NCBI GenBank assembly: GCA_910589105.1
Contig: CAJUST010000037.1
Span: 1 to 13,866, forward strand
From: an uncultured Lachnospiraceae bacterium
Lineage (GTDB): Bacteria; Bacillota; Clostridia; Lachnospirales; Lachnospiraceae
Length of the DNA stretch: 13,866 bases
Reading direction: 5' to 3'
Numbering within the stretch: position 1 is the stretch's first letter; each line of letters starts with the position of its first letter. The notes beneath the pieces are model-generated. The model did not search any database. It saw only the letters and a list, made by a program, of their open reading frames with translations, and had not been told where the DNA came from. This document shows, piece after piece, positions 1 to 6,199 of this stretch. A program made the position numbers and the translations under genes.

Positions 1-30
1 TAGAAAATTCCCATTTTTCTGCTAATATAT

Positions 31-67
31 GAATTTTTCGTAGATTTGTTTAATCTGCGAAATTTTC
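31..67. other. hairpin in the leading intergenic region
   Basis: Bases 36-46 pair with 52-62 in an 11-bp stem (one G-T pair) around a 5-base loop. Two mismatches and three more pairs lie outside it. There is no clean T-tract on either side, so it may be a weak terminator of an upstream gene or simply an AT-rich inverted repeat. Apart from this and the promoter of the next gene, I see no coding sequence in 1-293. Confidence 0.4.
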
Positions 68-246
68 TAAATATCTAATTTCTTTTCAGGAAACGTCAAC
101 CTAATTTCAAGAAAATATATCAAGCGTAAAGCCTTTATTCAATTATCAAAGTTCCTACTTTGTACAGTCCAAATATAGTTAGCCTGTAGCCAGTTTCGCT
201 GTAATTGCCACTTTTAATTTTCCAAAATTTGATTTTTTAAAACACC

Positions 247-252
247 TATAAT
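247..252 (+). promoter_or_regulatory. -10 box of the response-regulator operon
   Basis: A perfect TATAAT lies 41 bases before the start codon of the response regulator. No good -35 stands at 16-18 bp: the TTGATT at 229-234 leaves a spacer of only 12. The promoter may therefore be weak or depend on an activator. This is inferred from the consensus only. Confidence 0.4.
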
Positions 253-293
253 AAAATAGAAGAAAAAGCAACGCCAACCGGAGGTACAAAACG

Positions 294-962
294 TTGAAAA
301 AAATACTTATCATCGAAGACGACCCACACATCGGAACTATGCTATTTGAACTTCTTTCCAAAGAAGGCTATGACGTGACAAACGCATACTCCGGCACAGA
401 AGCGCTTTTACTGCTCTCTGGCTTTACGCCGGATCTGATTCTGCTTGATTTAATGCTTCCCGGACAAAGCGGAGAAGATCTTCTCCCAAAGATCAAAGAA
501 ATTCCCGTCATAGTAGTAAGCGCAAAATTTGACGCCGCGCATAAAGCTGATTTACTGCTTCGCGGCGCGCAGGATTATATTACAAAACCATTTCATACAA
601 AAGAGCTCTTAGCGCGGATTGCCGTACAGTTCCGTAAGCCTGCCCATTTCCAAGCTTCCACGGAACTGACCTTTACGGAACTGACGCTTCACCTTGATAC
701 GCATATCGCCTCAGTTGGAGACGCGTCTGCCAAACTAACCCGCACAGAATTTGCCATTCTTAAATTACTAATGCAAAATCCCACGCAAGTGCTTACAAAA
801 TCGCTTCTTTTAGACAGAATCAGTGAAGATACGCCGGATTGTACGGAAAACTCCCTTAAAATCCATATCAGCAACTTACGCAAAAAATTGCGCAAAACCG
901 GAGGAAAAGATTATATTGAAGCCGTATGGGGGATTGGCTTTAAGATGCGGGCAGACGCTTAA
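294..962 (+). CDS. OmpR/PhoB-family response regulator
   Basis: This is a cytoplasmic two-component transcription factor of 222 residues, a normal length for the family. The receiver domain (about residues 1-115) has the acidic pair D9/D10, the phospho-acceptor D52 in LLDLMLPG, S76 in the switch position and K98 in the conserved KPF motif. The C-terminal winged helix (about 123-220) shows LTRTEFAILKLLMQNP and the closing motif EAVWGIGFKM. The start is a TTG, chosen because GGAGG at 280-284 sits 9 bases upstream and the protein then begins MKKILIIEDD exactly where the family does. It is followed by an ABC ATPase, an ABC-2 permease and a histidine kinase on the same strand, so it most likely takes phosphate from that kinase and activates the transporter genes. 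Family assignment is firm; the stimulus (antimicrobial peptide or cell-wall drug) is inferred from context. Confidence 0.93.
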   Translation: MKKILIIEDDPHIGTMLFELLSKEGYDVTNAYSGTEALLLLSGFTPDLILLDLMLPGQSGEDLLPKIKEIPVIVVSAKFDAAHKADLLLRGAQDYITKPFHTKELLARIAVQFRKPAHFQASTELTFTELTLHLDTHIASVGDASAKLTRTEFAILKLLMQNPTQVLTKSLLLDRISEDTPDCTENSLKIHISNLRKKLRKTGGKDYIEAVWGIGFKMRADA

Positions 963-987
963 AAGCTGGCTCTAAAAAGCTTTACTG

Positions 988-1021
988 TTTCTTTACCATT
1001 TTCTTAACCGCTTTCTTAACC
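988..1021 (+). promoter_or_regulatory. three 12-bp-spaced direct repeats, candidate response-regulator site
   Basis: TTTCTTTACC (988-997), TTTCTTAACC (1000-1009) and TTTCTTAACC (1012-1021) stand in the same orientation with exactly 12 bp between starts. They precede a possible -10, TATGCT at 1031-1036, that lacks a recognisable -35. OmpR-type regulators commonly bind direct repeats of 10-12 bp next to or over the -35 region, so this is probably the site through which the regulator encoded just upstream activates the transporter genes. The repeats are seen directly; the binding is inferred. Confidence 0.6.
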
Positions 1022-1067
1022 GCGCAGGCGTATGCTAAATGCAGAAAGAAAAAAGGAGGATTTTCTT

Positions 1068-1982
1068 ATGGACACTGTATTACAGACAAACGATTTAAGC
1101 AAACAGTATGGCAGGTTCAAAGTTCTTTCCCATTTATCCATGCAAGTTCCAAAAGGAGCTATTTATGGCTTTATCGGAAAAAACGGAGCCGGAAAAACGA
1201 CATTAATCCGTTTAATCTGCGGTCTGCAAAAGCCTTCGTCTGGAGGCTATACGCTGTATGGCAGAAAACATACGGATAAAAACATTGCAAAATCACGACG
1301 CAGAATGGGAGCTGTCATAGAACTTCCATCTATTTTTCCCGATATGACTGCAACGGAAAACTTAAATCAGCAATACCGCATTTTAGGCCTTCCGTCTTAT
1401 GACGGACGTGAAGAACTTCTGCGTCTGGTCGGGCTTTCCGATACCGGAAAAAAGAAAGCGAAATGCTTTTCACTTGGCATGAGGCAGCGGCTTGGGATTG
1501 CAGTCGCGCTAGTTGGAGATCCGGATTTTTTGGTGTTAGACGAACCGATAAATGGGCTAGACCCACAGGGAATCATTGAAATACGGGAATTAATCTTAAC
1601 GTTAAACCGCGCCCATCAAATTACATTTTTAATCTCAAGCCATTTTTTAGATGAACTTTCACGGATTGCCACACATTACGGATTTTTAGACGGCGGGCGA
1701 ATGGTAAAAGAAATCAGCGCAAAAGAATTAGAAGCTTCTTTAAGAAGCTGTATCCGCATGGAAGTAAATGACGTTAAAGCCCTTGCCCGCGTTTTAGACC
1801 GCCAAAAGATAGAATATAAAATTCTTTCCCAAAATACGGCGGAAATATATAAAAAAATGCCTGTCTCCGAGCTTTCTAATCTGCTTGCGGAAGAAAACTG
1901 TTCCATTATTTCCATTCAGGAACGTGACGAAAGCCTTGAAAGCTATTATCTGAATCTGTTAGGAGGTGGCGGCAATGCGTAA
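1068..1982 (+). CDS. ABC transporter ATP-binding protein, BcrA-like
   Basis: This is a cytoplasmic ATPase of 304 residues that powers the membrane partner encoded next. The Walker A is GKNGAGKTT (37-45). The Q-loop position carries Glu (VIELPSIFP, about 83-91), as is common in the BcrA/antibiotic-export subfamily. The signature is FSLGMRQR instead of LSGGQ, the Walker B is FLVLDEP (154-160), the D-loop NGLDP and the switch His H192. A C-terminal extension of about 85 residues follows the NBD, also normal here. An upstream in-frame ATG at 1032 would add 12 residues, but GGAGGA at 1055-1060 with a 7-base gap marks 1068 as the start. The gene overlaps the permease start by 8 bases, which suggests translational coupling. 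The substrate is not visible; peptide antibiotics such as bacitracin or lantibiotics are the usual ones for this architecture. Confidence 0.9.
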   Translation: MDTVLQTNDLSKQYGRFKVLSHLSMQVPKGAIYGFIGKNGAGKTTLIRLICGLQKPSSGGYTLYGRKHTDKNIAKSRRRMGAVIELPSIFPDMTATENLNQQYRILGLPSYDGREELLRLVGLSDTGKKKAKCFSLGMRQRLGIAVALVGDPDFLVLDEPINGLDPQGIIEIRELILTLNRAHQITFLISSHFLDELSRIATHYGFLDGGRMVKEISAKELEASLRSCIRMEVNDVKALARVLDRQKIEYKILSQNTAEIYKKMPVSELSNLLAEENCSIISIQERDESLESYYLNLLGGGGNA

Positions 1983-2802
1983 ACTCTTGTCTGCCGGAAT
2001 GCTCCGGCTTCGCAAAAACCGGTTATTTTATTTAGGGAACGCAGTTTTATTCTGCCTTGGGATATTTTTTGCCGTCGGGAAATATTTTGATATGCAACGG
2101 TTCCAAATCAAACAATATTTAGATGACTGCCTGTTTTTACATGTAATATTCGCCGGATGCTGCGCCTCTGTCTTTTGCAGTTTATTTACCGGGACAGAAT
2201 TTTCCTCCGGAACAATACGCAACAAACTCATTGTCGGCCAGACCCGCAGAGACGTGTATCTCTCCGATCTGATTGTCTGCCTGCTTTCTACGCTTTGTAT
2301 GACGGCTGCGTTTTTATTGTCCTATTGTTCGTTTGGATTGGCGCTGCTGCTGCCGCCGCAATTACCATGGAAAGGGATTGGGATCTATCTGTGTATCAGC
2401 TTGTTTACAATTACGGCATACGTTTCTATTTTCCATATGCTTTCCATGCTGGTTTCCAAAAAAACGATTTCCGCTGTCACATGTCTTTTGCTGTTTATCG
2501 GGCTGTTCTTACTTGCCGTCAATATTCAGTCAAGAATATTTGCGCCGCAATATCTGACAGACTATATTATGACTGCCGATGGGTATACAGAAACCACGCC
2601 TTACCCAAATCCCAAATATTTAACAGGCATGGCAAAAGAAGTTTATAAGTTCTTTTTTGACTTCCTGCCCAGCGGACAAAGCCTGCAGATTGCCAGTGAA
2701 ATGGTAAAACATCCGGCGCTGATTGCTCTCTATTCTTTAGGAATAACGATATTGACAACGCTCGCCGGCATTTTGGGGTTTCAAAAAAAAGATTTAAACT
2801 AA
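1975..2802 (+). CDS. ABC-2 type permease
   Basis: This integral membrane partner of the preceding ATPase is 275 residues long. Hydrophobic segments lie at about 18-36, 52-70, 98-125, 137-158, 165-184 and 246-268, giving the six-helix ABC-2 fold. The cytoplasmic motif TEFSSGTIRNKLIVGQTR after helix 2 is typical of ABC-2 permeases. The loop between helices 5 and 6 (about 185-245) is polar and probably faces outside. The start at ATG 1975 is preferred because AGGAGG at 1961-1966 lies 8 bases before it; a GTG at 1966 would overlap that ribosome binding site. The gene overlaps the ATPase gene and is followed 15 bases later by the kinase gene. There is only one permease gene, unlike the two-permease CprABC/NisFEG type, so the transporter is probably an A2B2 complex. 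The substrate cannot be told from sequence. Confidence 0.85.
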   Translation: MRKLLSAGMLRLRKNRLFYLGNAVLFCLGIFFAVGKYFDMQRFQIKQYLDDCLFLHVIFAGCCASVFCSLFTGTEFSSGTIRNKLIVGQTRRDVYLSDLIVCLLSTLCMTAAFLLSYCSFGLALLLPPQLPWKGIGIYLCISLFTITAYVSIFHMLSMLVSKKTISAVTCLLLFIGLFLLAVNIQSRIFAPQYLTDYIMTADGYTETTPYPNPKYLTGMAKEVYKFFFDFLPSGQSLQIASEMVKHPALIALYSLGITILTTLAGILGFQKKDLN

Positions 2803-2817
2803 AAGAAGGGGAAAAAG

Positions 2818-3705
2818 ATGAGCCTTTGGATTCTATGCGGTATATTCTTTCTGACAACCACATTCTTTGCATTAAAACAATATTTTTTAAAAAAAGGAAT
2901 CGACGAACTCTGCTTGGAATTCAAAGAGCATCTTTCCTGTGACACAAACACGCTTCTTTCCGTTTCTTCCAACGACAAACATATCCGCAGGCTGGCCATG
3001 CAGCTAAACGCACAGCTAAAAGATCTCCGCGCACAACGCAGAGAGTATCTGAACGGAAATATGGAACTGAAAGAAGCCGTTACAAATATCTCCCATGACC
3101 TGAGAACTCCTTTGACGGCTATCTCCGGCTATCTGGACTTATTGGAAGACGAAGAACATACGAAAAAAGGAGACTTATACCTTTCCATTATCAAAAACCG
3201 CTGTGAGCTGTTAAAACAGCTTACAGAGGAACTTTTTGCCTATTCTGTCGCATTATCCGAAGCGCAGCAGATAAAACAAGAGCCGACACATCTAAACCGC
3301 GTTTTAGAAGAAAGCATTGCCGCATTTTATGCGGAATTTCAAAAACGGTCTATTACCCCGCAAATTCATATCACCGAAAAAAAGATTGTCCGCGCCGCTG
3401 ATTGCTCCGCCCTTTCACGTGTATTTTTAAATATCCTGCAAAACGCCGTGAAATACAGCTCCGGCGATTTGGAAATCCTGCTTGACGATTCCGGAATGGT
3501 GACATTTACCAACACCGCCTATGGACTAAATGAAATTACGGCAGGCAAACTCTTTGACCGTTTTTTCACCATAGAAAATGCAACGCAGTCGACAGGCATC
3601 GGCCTTTCCATTGTCAAAACATTCCTCACCCAGATGGGCGGTTCCATCTTTGCGCGATACAAAGAAAATAAACTGAGCATTTCTATTGTTTTACAGAAAC
3701 TTTAG
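2818..3705 (+). CDS. sensor histidine kinase with single N-terminal membrane helix
   Basis: This is the membrane-anchored kinase of the module, 295 residues. One hydrophobic helix (about 3-22) is followed by a polar helical linker (about 24-85), a HisKA domain with H93 in NISHDLRTPLT, and an HATPase domain. The N-box is NILQNAVKYS (N205/N209), the F-box LFDRFF (245-250) and the G2 box STGIGLSIVK (258-267). The usual DxG of the G1 box is replaced by TNTAYG near 231-236, as in many small transporter-linked kinases. No extracellular sensor domain exists, so the signal probably comes from within the membrane or from the transporter encoded just before it. The start has AAGGGGA upstream. It ends 20 bases from the convergent permease gene, and no obvious terminator hairpin lies between. 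The partner is almost certainly the response regulator at the head of the module. Confidence 0.9.
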   Translation: MSLWILCGIFFLTTTFFALKQYFLKKGIDELCLEFKEHLSCDTNTLLSVSSNDKHIRRLAMQLNAQLKDLRAQRREYLNGNMELKEAVTNISHDLRTPLTAISGYLDLLEDEEHTKKGDLYLSIIKNRCELLKQLTEELFAYSVALSEAQQIKQEPTHLNRVLEESIAAFYAEFQKRSITPQIHITEKKIVRAADCSALSRVFLNILQNAVKYSSGDLEILLDDSGMVTFTNTAYGLNEITAGKLFDRFFTIENATQSTGIGLSIVKTFLTQMGGSIFARYKENKLSISIVLQKL

Positions 3706-3725
3706 AAAAACGAAATCTCCATTTA

Positions 3726-4493
3726 TTAATTCCAATAATTTACAAAAAGTATCGCAATTCCAAGAATGGCAAGCGCTGCTCCTGTCACGCGGTTTAATGT
3801 GGCGGGATTTGCTTTATTTGCAAACTTTGCGGCAATCCTAGCCCATAACAGCGTAGAAAGAACACAATATGCAAAAAGCCGGATATCCGGCATCCCGCCG
3901 ATAGCGAAATGGCTTGCCGCTCCGGTAAAAGCAGTAAACGTCATAATAAATACGCTTGTCCCAACTGCCGTTTTCAACTCATACCCCAAAACGCTTGTCA
4001 ATGCCAATAGCATCATCATTCCCCCACCCGCGCCAATAAATCCACAGATAAAACCGACCATGCCGCCAAGCAAGACTGACTGCGCGATGCGTGTTTTGCC
4101 GCTTACGGCATTCATCGTTTCTTTCGTCGTCATTACAGGTTTTACAAGAAATTTCACCCCAAGCAGAAACGTCATAAAAACAGAAAAACCGCCCATCGCC
4201 GTATTTGGGACTTGGCTTGCCAAAAAACTGCCTGCTAAAGTAAACGCTAATACAGACATCATCATCACAATCCCGTTTCGGACGTCAAGGTTTTTATTTT
4301 TTCCGTAGGTATATGCGCTGGCCGCGCTGGCCAGCACGTCACTTGCCAACGCAATCCCCACCGCTTCATATGCCTCAATTCCTAAAAAAGCAATTAACAT
4401 AGGGCTAATCACTGCCGCCGCGCTCATGCCTGCAAACCCTGTGCCAAGCCCTGCGCCGATTCCTGCAATAAAACAAATGATAAACTCGTACAT
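3726..4493 (-). CDS. TauE/SafE-family membrane permease
   Basis: This is an integral membrane protein of 255 residues, a usual length for the TauE/SafE (DUF81) family, which exports or imports small sulfur- or carbon-containing anions such as sulfite, sulfoacetate or thiosulfate. The two family half-repeats show as glycine-rich helices: GIGAGLGTGFAGMSAA (11-26) with ISPML, and GFICGFIGAGGGMM (147-160). About seven to eight hydrophobic segments span the chain. The start is placed by AAAGGAGGAA on the coding strand, whose GGAGG sits at 4503-4507, 9 bases away. That site lies inside the last codons of the MarR gene, and the start codon comes one base after the MarR stop, so the two are co-translated. 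The MarR repressor presumably controls this permease. The substrate cannot be read from the sequence. Confidence 0.88.
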   Translation of the reverse strand: MYEFIICFIAGIGAGLGTGFAGMSAAAVISPMLIAFLGIEAYEAVGIALASDVLASAASAYTYGKNKNLDVRNGIVMMMSVLAFTLAGSFLASQVPNTAMGGFSVFMTFLLGVKFLVKPVMTTKETMNAVSGKTRIAQSVLLGGMVGFICGFIGAGGGMMMLLALTSVLGYELKTAVGTSVFIMTFTAFTGAASHFAIGGMPDIRLFAYCVLSTLLWARIAAKFANKANPATLNRVTGAALAILGIAILFVNYWN

Positions 4494-4494
4494 A

Positions 4495-4935
4495 TTACAC
4501 TTCCTCCTTTAGATAAGTATGGATATTCTCCCAAATCCGGCTTGTAAACCGTCCCATTGTCTCCCGTTCTTCCTCCGAAAAGCCCAAAAGCAGAATTTCC
4601 AGAAACTTTTTTTGAGCCAGTTTTCCATCTCGGACAATATCTGCCGCCGCCGGACAAATTTTCAGATGGACAGTCTTGCGGTTGCCGCCAGCATATTCCT
4701 TTCTGACATATCCGTATGTTTCCATAAGTTTTAAGGAAGACGACACCTGAGATTTTGACAGGCAGCGAATTTCCACGATTTCTTTCGCCGTGTCAAAACA
4801 GGGATTATTTGCCAAAAATAAAAGAATGTCCAGTTCCATGCGGGTAATTTTATGGTGGATGCGCACTTCTTTGACGCAGTTTGCATATAGCGTTTTAATT
4901 GAGTTTTGATGTTCCCATAGGTTCAGCGGTATCAT
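4495..4935 (-). CDS. MarR-family transcriptional regulator
   Basis: This is a small dimeric winged-helix DNA-binding protein of 146 residues, the expected MarR length. The helix-turn-helix is at about 48-75, with SKSQVSSSLKLMETYGYV as the recognition helix and its continuation. The basic wing YAGGNRKTVHLKI (81-93) follows, with terminal dimerisation helices on both sides. The reading frame stays open for 35 more codons upstream, but ATG 4935 is chosen because GGAGG (4940-4944) precedes it (gap 4, somewhat short) and because the upstream codons look unlike the family. It lies one base before the TauE/SafE permease and is very likely autoregulated through the palindrome at 4948-4967. The ligand is unknown. 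Three Cys (C20, C46, C58) are present; whether any acts as a redox sensor cannot be decided here. Confidence 0.88.
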   Translation of the reverse strand: MIPLNLWEHQNSIKTLYANCVKEVRIHHKITRMELDILLFLANNPCFDTAKEIVEIRCLSKSQVSSSLKLMETYGYVRKEYAGGNRKTVHLKICPAAADIVRDGKLAQKKFLEILLLGFSEEERETMGRFTSRIWENIHTYLKEEV

Positions 4936-4947
4936 ATTTCCTCCAAT

Positions 4948-4967
4948 ATTGTTCAAAAACGAACTAT
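4948..4967. promoter_or_regulatory. candidate MarR operator
   Basis: ATTGTTCAAAAACGAACTAT is an imperfect palindrome whose arms GTTC (4951-4954) and GAAC (4961-4964) are perfect, with matching outer AT pairs and an A-rich centre. It lies just upstream of the marR ribosome binding site, where a bound dimer would block transcription. Size (20 bp) and placement fit autorepressing MarR operators. Binding is inferred. Confidence 0.55.
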
Positions 4968-5138
4968 TTTTACAGAAAAAATTTTTCCATTCTAAATTTT
5001 CTTTTTTAGCTGCAATGAAAGCCGGAAAACAACCCTGCATTTTCTTCCTTCCATTGTTCCCTTACTCAAAAATAAAAGGCTTTTTGAAACTACAACGTTG
5101 TTTTCCGCCAAAAAAAATACATGTAATAAAAACAAAAA

Positions 5139-6071
5139 TTAAAAACGCTCCACAGTATGCTGCGCCGGATCTTCGTCCACCTTGCGCCATGCAGATTTCA
5201 CATTTGCATAGCTTGCCCAAATTGCAAGTATGTAACCGATAATTAAATCTTTTGCCACTTCGGCAGCCATTTCCGGATCTTTTAAAAATTCCGGAATCAC
5301 TCCGAATGCATCACTTACCGTAACTTCATACACTTTACTAAATTCCCGATAAACAGCGATTCCAATTGAAGCAAACTCTGCGGCAAGAATCACAATAAAT
5401 GAAAGCAAGACACAAATCACAATTCCTTTTTTGGTGAGTTTCCCGCCTAAAATCTCATATCCTTTCATTCCGCCAAATACAATCGCAAAGCCGGCAATTC
5501 CCGCAATAAACCCAATCTGCCCAATTAAAATCCAAACCGCGGAACCTAAAAGCACTCCAACAATGGCGCCAATACACCCAAGCAGTATATTTTCTTTCCT
5601 TGCGCGCTGCCCTTCCATTCTGTCATTTAATTGTGACAGACAGTTGTCACAGATCATTAATGGCGTATTGTCCACAGCGGCAGTATGCAAAGAGACTGTA
5701 TTCTTACAATGCGCGCAACAGTTTTTTAAGCCATGTTCCACACACTTTCCTGACAGCTCAGATAGAGCAGCCGTCAAATTCGCTTTATCTGCATCGCCTT
5801 CGGAACGCACATAAATGGAAACCATATTATTTCCATTATAACCTGCGTGATGGATAAACGGATACCTCTTATACATATTTCCAAGAAAATCCATAAATCC
5901 TTCTTTGTCCATGCTCTTTTCTAAGTCCGTATAGAACTGTATCTGATATTGGTTTTCCGTATCCATTGGAAGAATTAGAAAATCCATGCCGGTACGCGTT
6001 CCATACATGACACGATGCGCCTGCTGAAAGGAAAATCCATCTGGCAGGGCGTTTTCCACTTGTAAACCCAT
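5139..6071 (-). CDS. unrecognised zinc-ribbon membrane protein
   Basis: I do not recognise this protein of 310 residues. In order it has a soluble N-terminal region (about 1-105) without a known motif, a four-Cys knuckle C119-A-H-C122 and C141-D-N-C144 (18 residues between the pairs) that should bind one zinc, and a basic stretch. Hydrophobic helices follow at about 163-183, 185-204 and 216-241, then a weaker one at about 275-292, and a charged tail. There is no signal peptide, so the N-terminal part and the zinc ribbon are probably cytoplasmic. The start is supported by CGGAGGAGAGG directly upstream and by the promoter at 6109-6136. It is divergent from rtcB, with only 128 bases between the start codons. 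That could mean joint regulation, but no functional link is shown. Similar zinc-ribbon plus membrane proteins are often stress- or envelope-related; I assign no function. Confidence 0.75.
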   Translation of the reverse strand: MGLQVENALPDGFSFQQAHRVMYGTRTGMDFLILPMDTENQYQIQFYTDLEKSMDKEGFMDFLGNMYKRYPFIHHAGYNGNNMVSIYVRSEGDADKANLTAALSELSGKCVEHGLKNCCAHCKNTVSLHTAAVDNTPLMICDNCLSQLNDRMEGQRARKENILLGCIGAIVGVLLGSAVWILIGQIGFIAGIAGFAIVFGGMKGYEILGGKLTKKGIVICVLLSFIVILAAEFASIGIAVYREFSKVYEVTVSDAFGVIPEFLKDPEMAAEVAKDLIIGYILAIWASYANVKSAWRKVDEDPAQHTVERF

Positions 6072-6108
6072 TGTCCTCTCCTCCGTTTTAATTTTATTTT
6101 GCGGTTTT

Positions 6109-6136
6109 ATTATACACCTTTTTTCTAAAAAATCAA
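6109..6136 (-). promoter_or_regulatory. sigma-A-like promoter of the zinc-ribbon gene
   Basis: On the minus strand TTGATT (6131-6136), a 16-bp spacer and a perfect TATAAT (6109-6114) point to the gene starting at 6071, giving a leader of about 30 bases. Only 7 bp separate its -35 from the -35 of the divergent rtcB promoter. Confidence 0.65.
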
Positions 6137-6143
6137 ATTTTTT

Positions 6144-6172
6144 TTGCAGTTATTTCCAAAAGGCGCTATGAT
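6144..6172 (+). promoter_or_regulatory. sigma-A-like promoter of rtcB
   Basis: TTGCAG (6144-6149), a 17-bp spacer and TATGAT (6167-6172) lie 27 bases before the rtcB start codon. Spacing is optimal and both boxes match the consensus well. There is no sigma-54-type GG/GC pair, so this is not the RtcR/sigma-54 control known from Escherichia coli rtcBA. Confidence 0.65.
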
Positions 6173-6199
6173 AGAAACAAAAAAAGTTCAGGAGAAAGT

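Noticed and set aside
1..69. 9-bp inverted repeat TAGAAAATT (1-9) and AATTTTCTA (61-69) as a possible element end
   Set aside because: AT-rich, competes with the better 31-67 hairpin, and no transposase or target duplication is present.
962..983. AAAGCT/AGCTTT hairpin just after the response regulator stop
   Set aside because: Only six pairs around a 10-base loop, and the T-rich stretch that follows is broken by C and A; too weak to call a terminator or attenuator.
2157..2648. 163-codon frame inside the ABC-2 permease gene
   Set aside because: It lies wholly within the permease in another frame, with no ribosome binding site and no recognisable domain.
3766..4308. 180-codon open frame on the plus strand opposite the TauE/SafE gene
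   Set aside because: It is a mirror of the membrane-protein codons, with no ribosome binding site and a low-complexity Pro/Ile/Asn-rich product; the minus-strand frame has clear family motifs.
5092..5101. 10-bp perfect palindrome ACAACGTTGT between the zinc-ribbon gene and marR
   Set aside because: A palindrome this short occurs by chance, and it is far (about 155 bases) from the marR start with no clear promoter around it.
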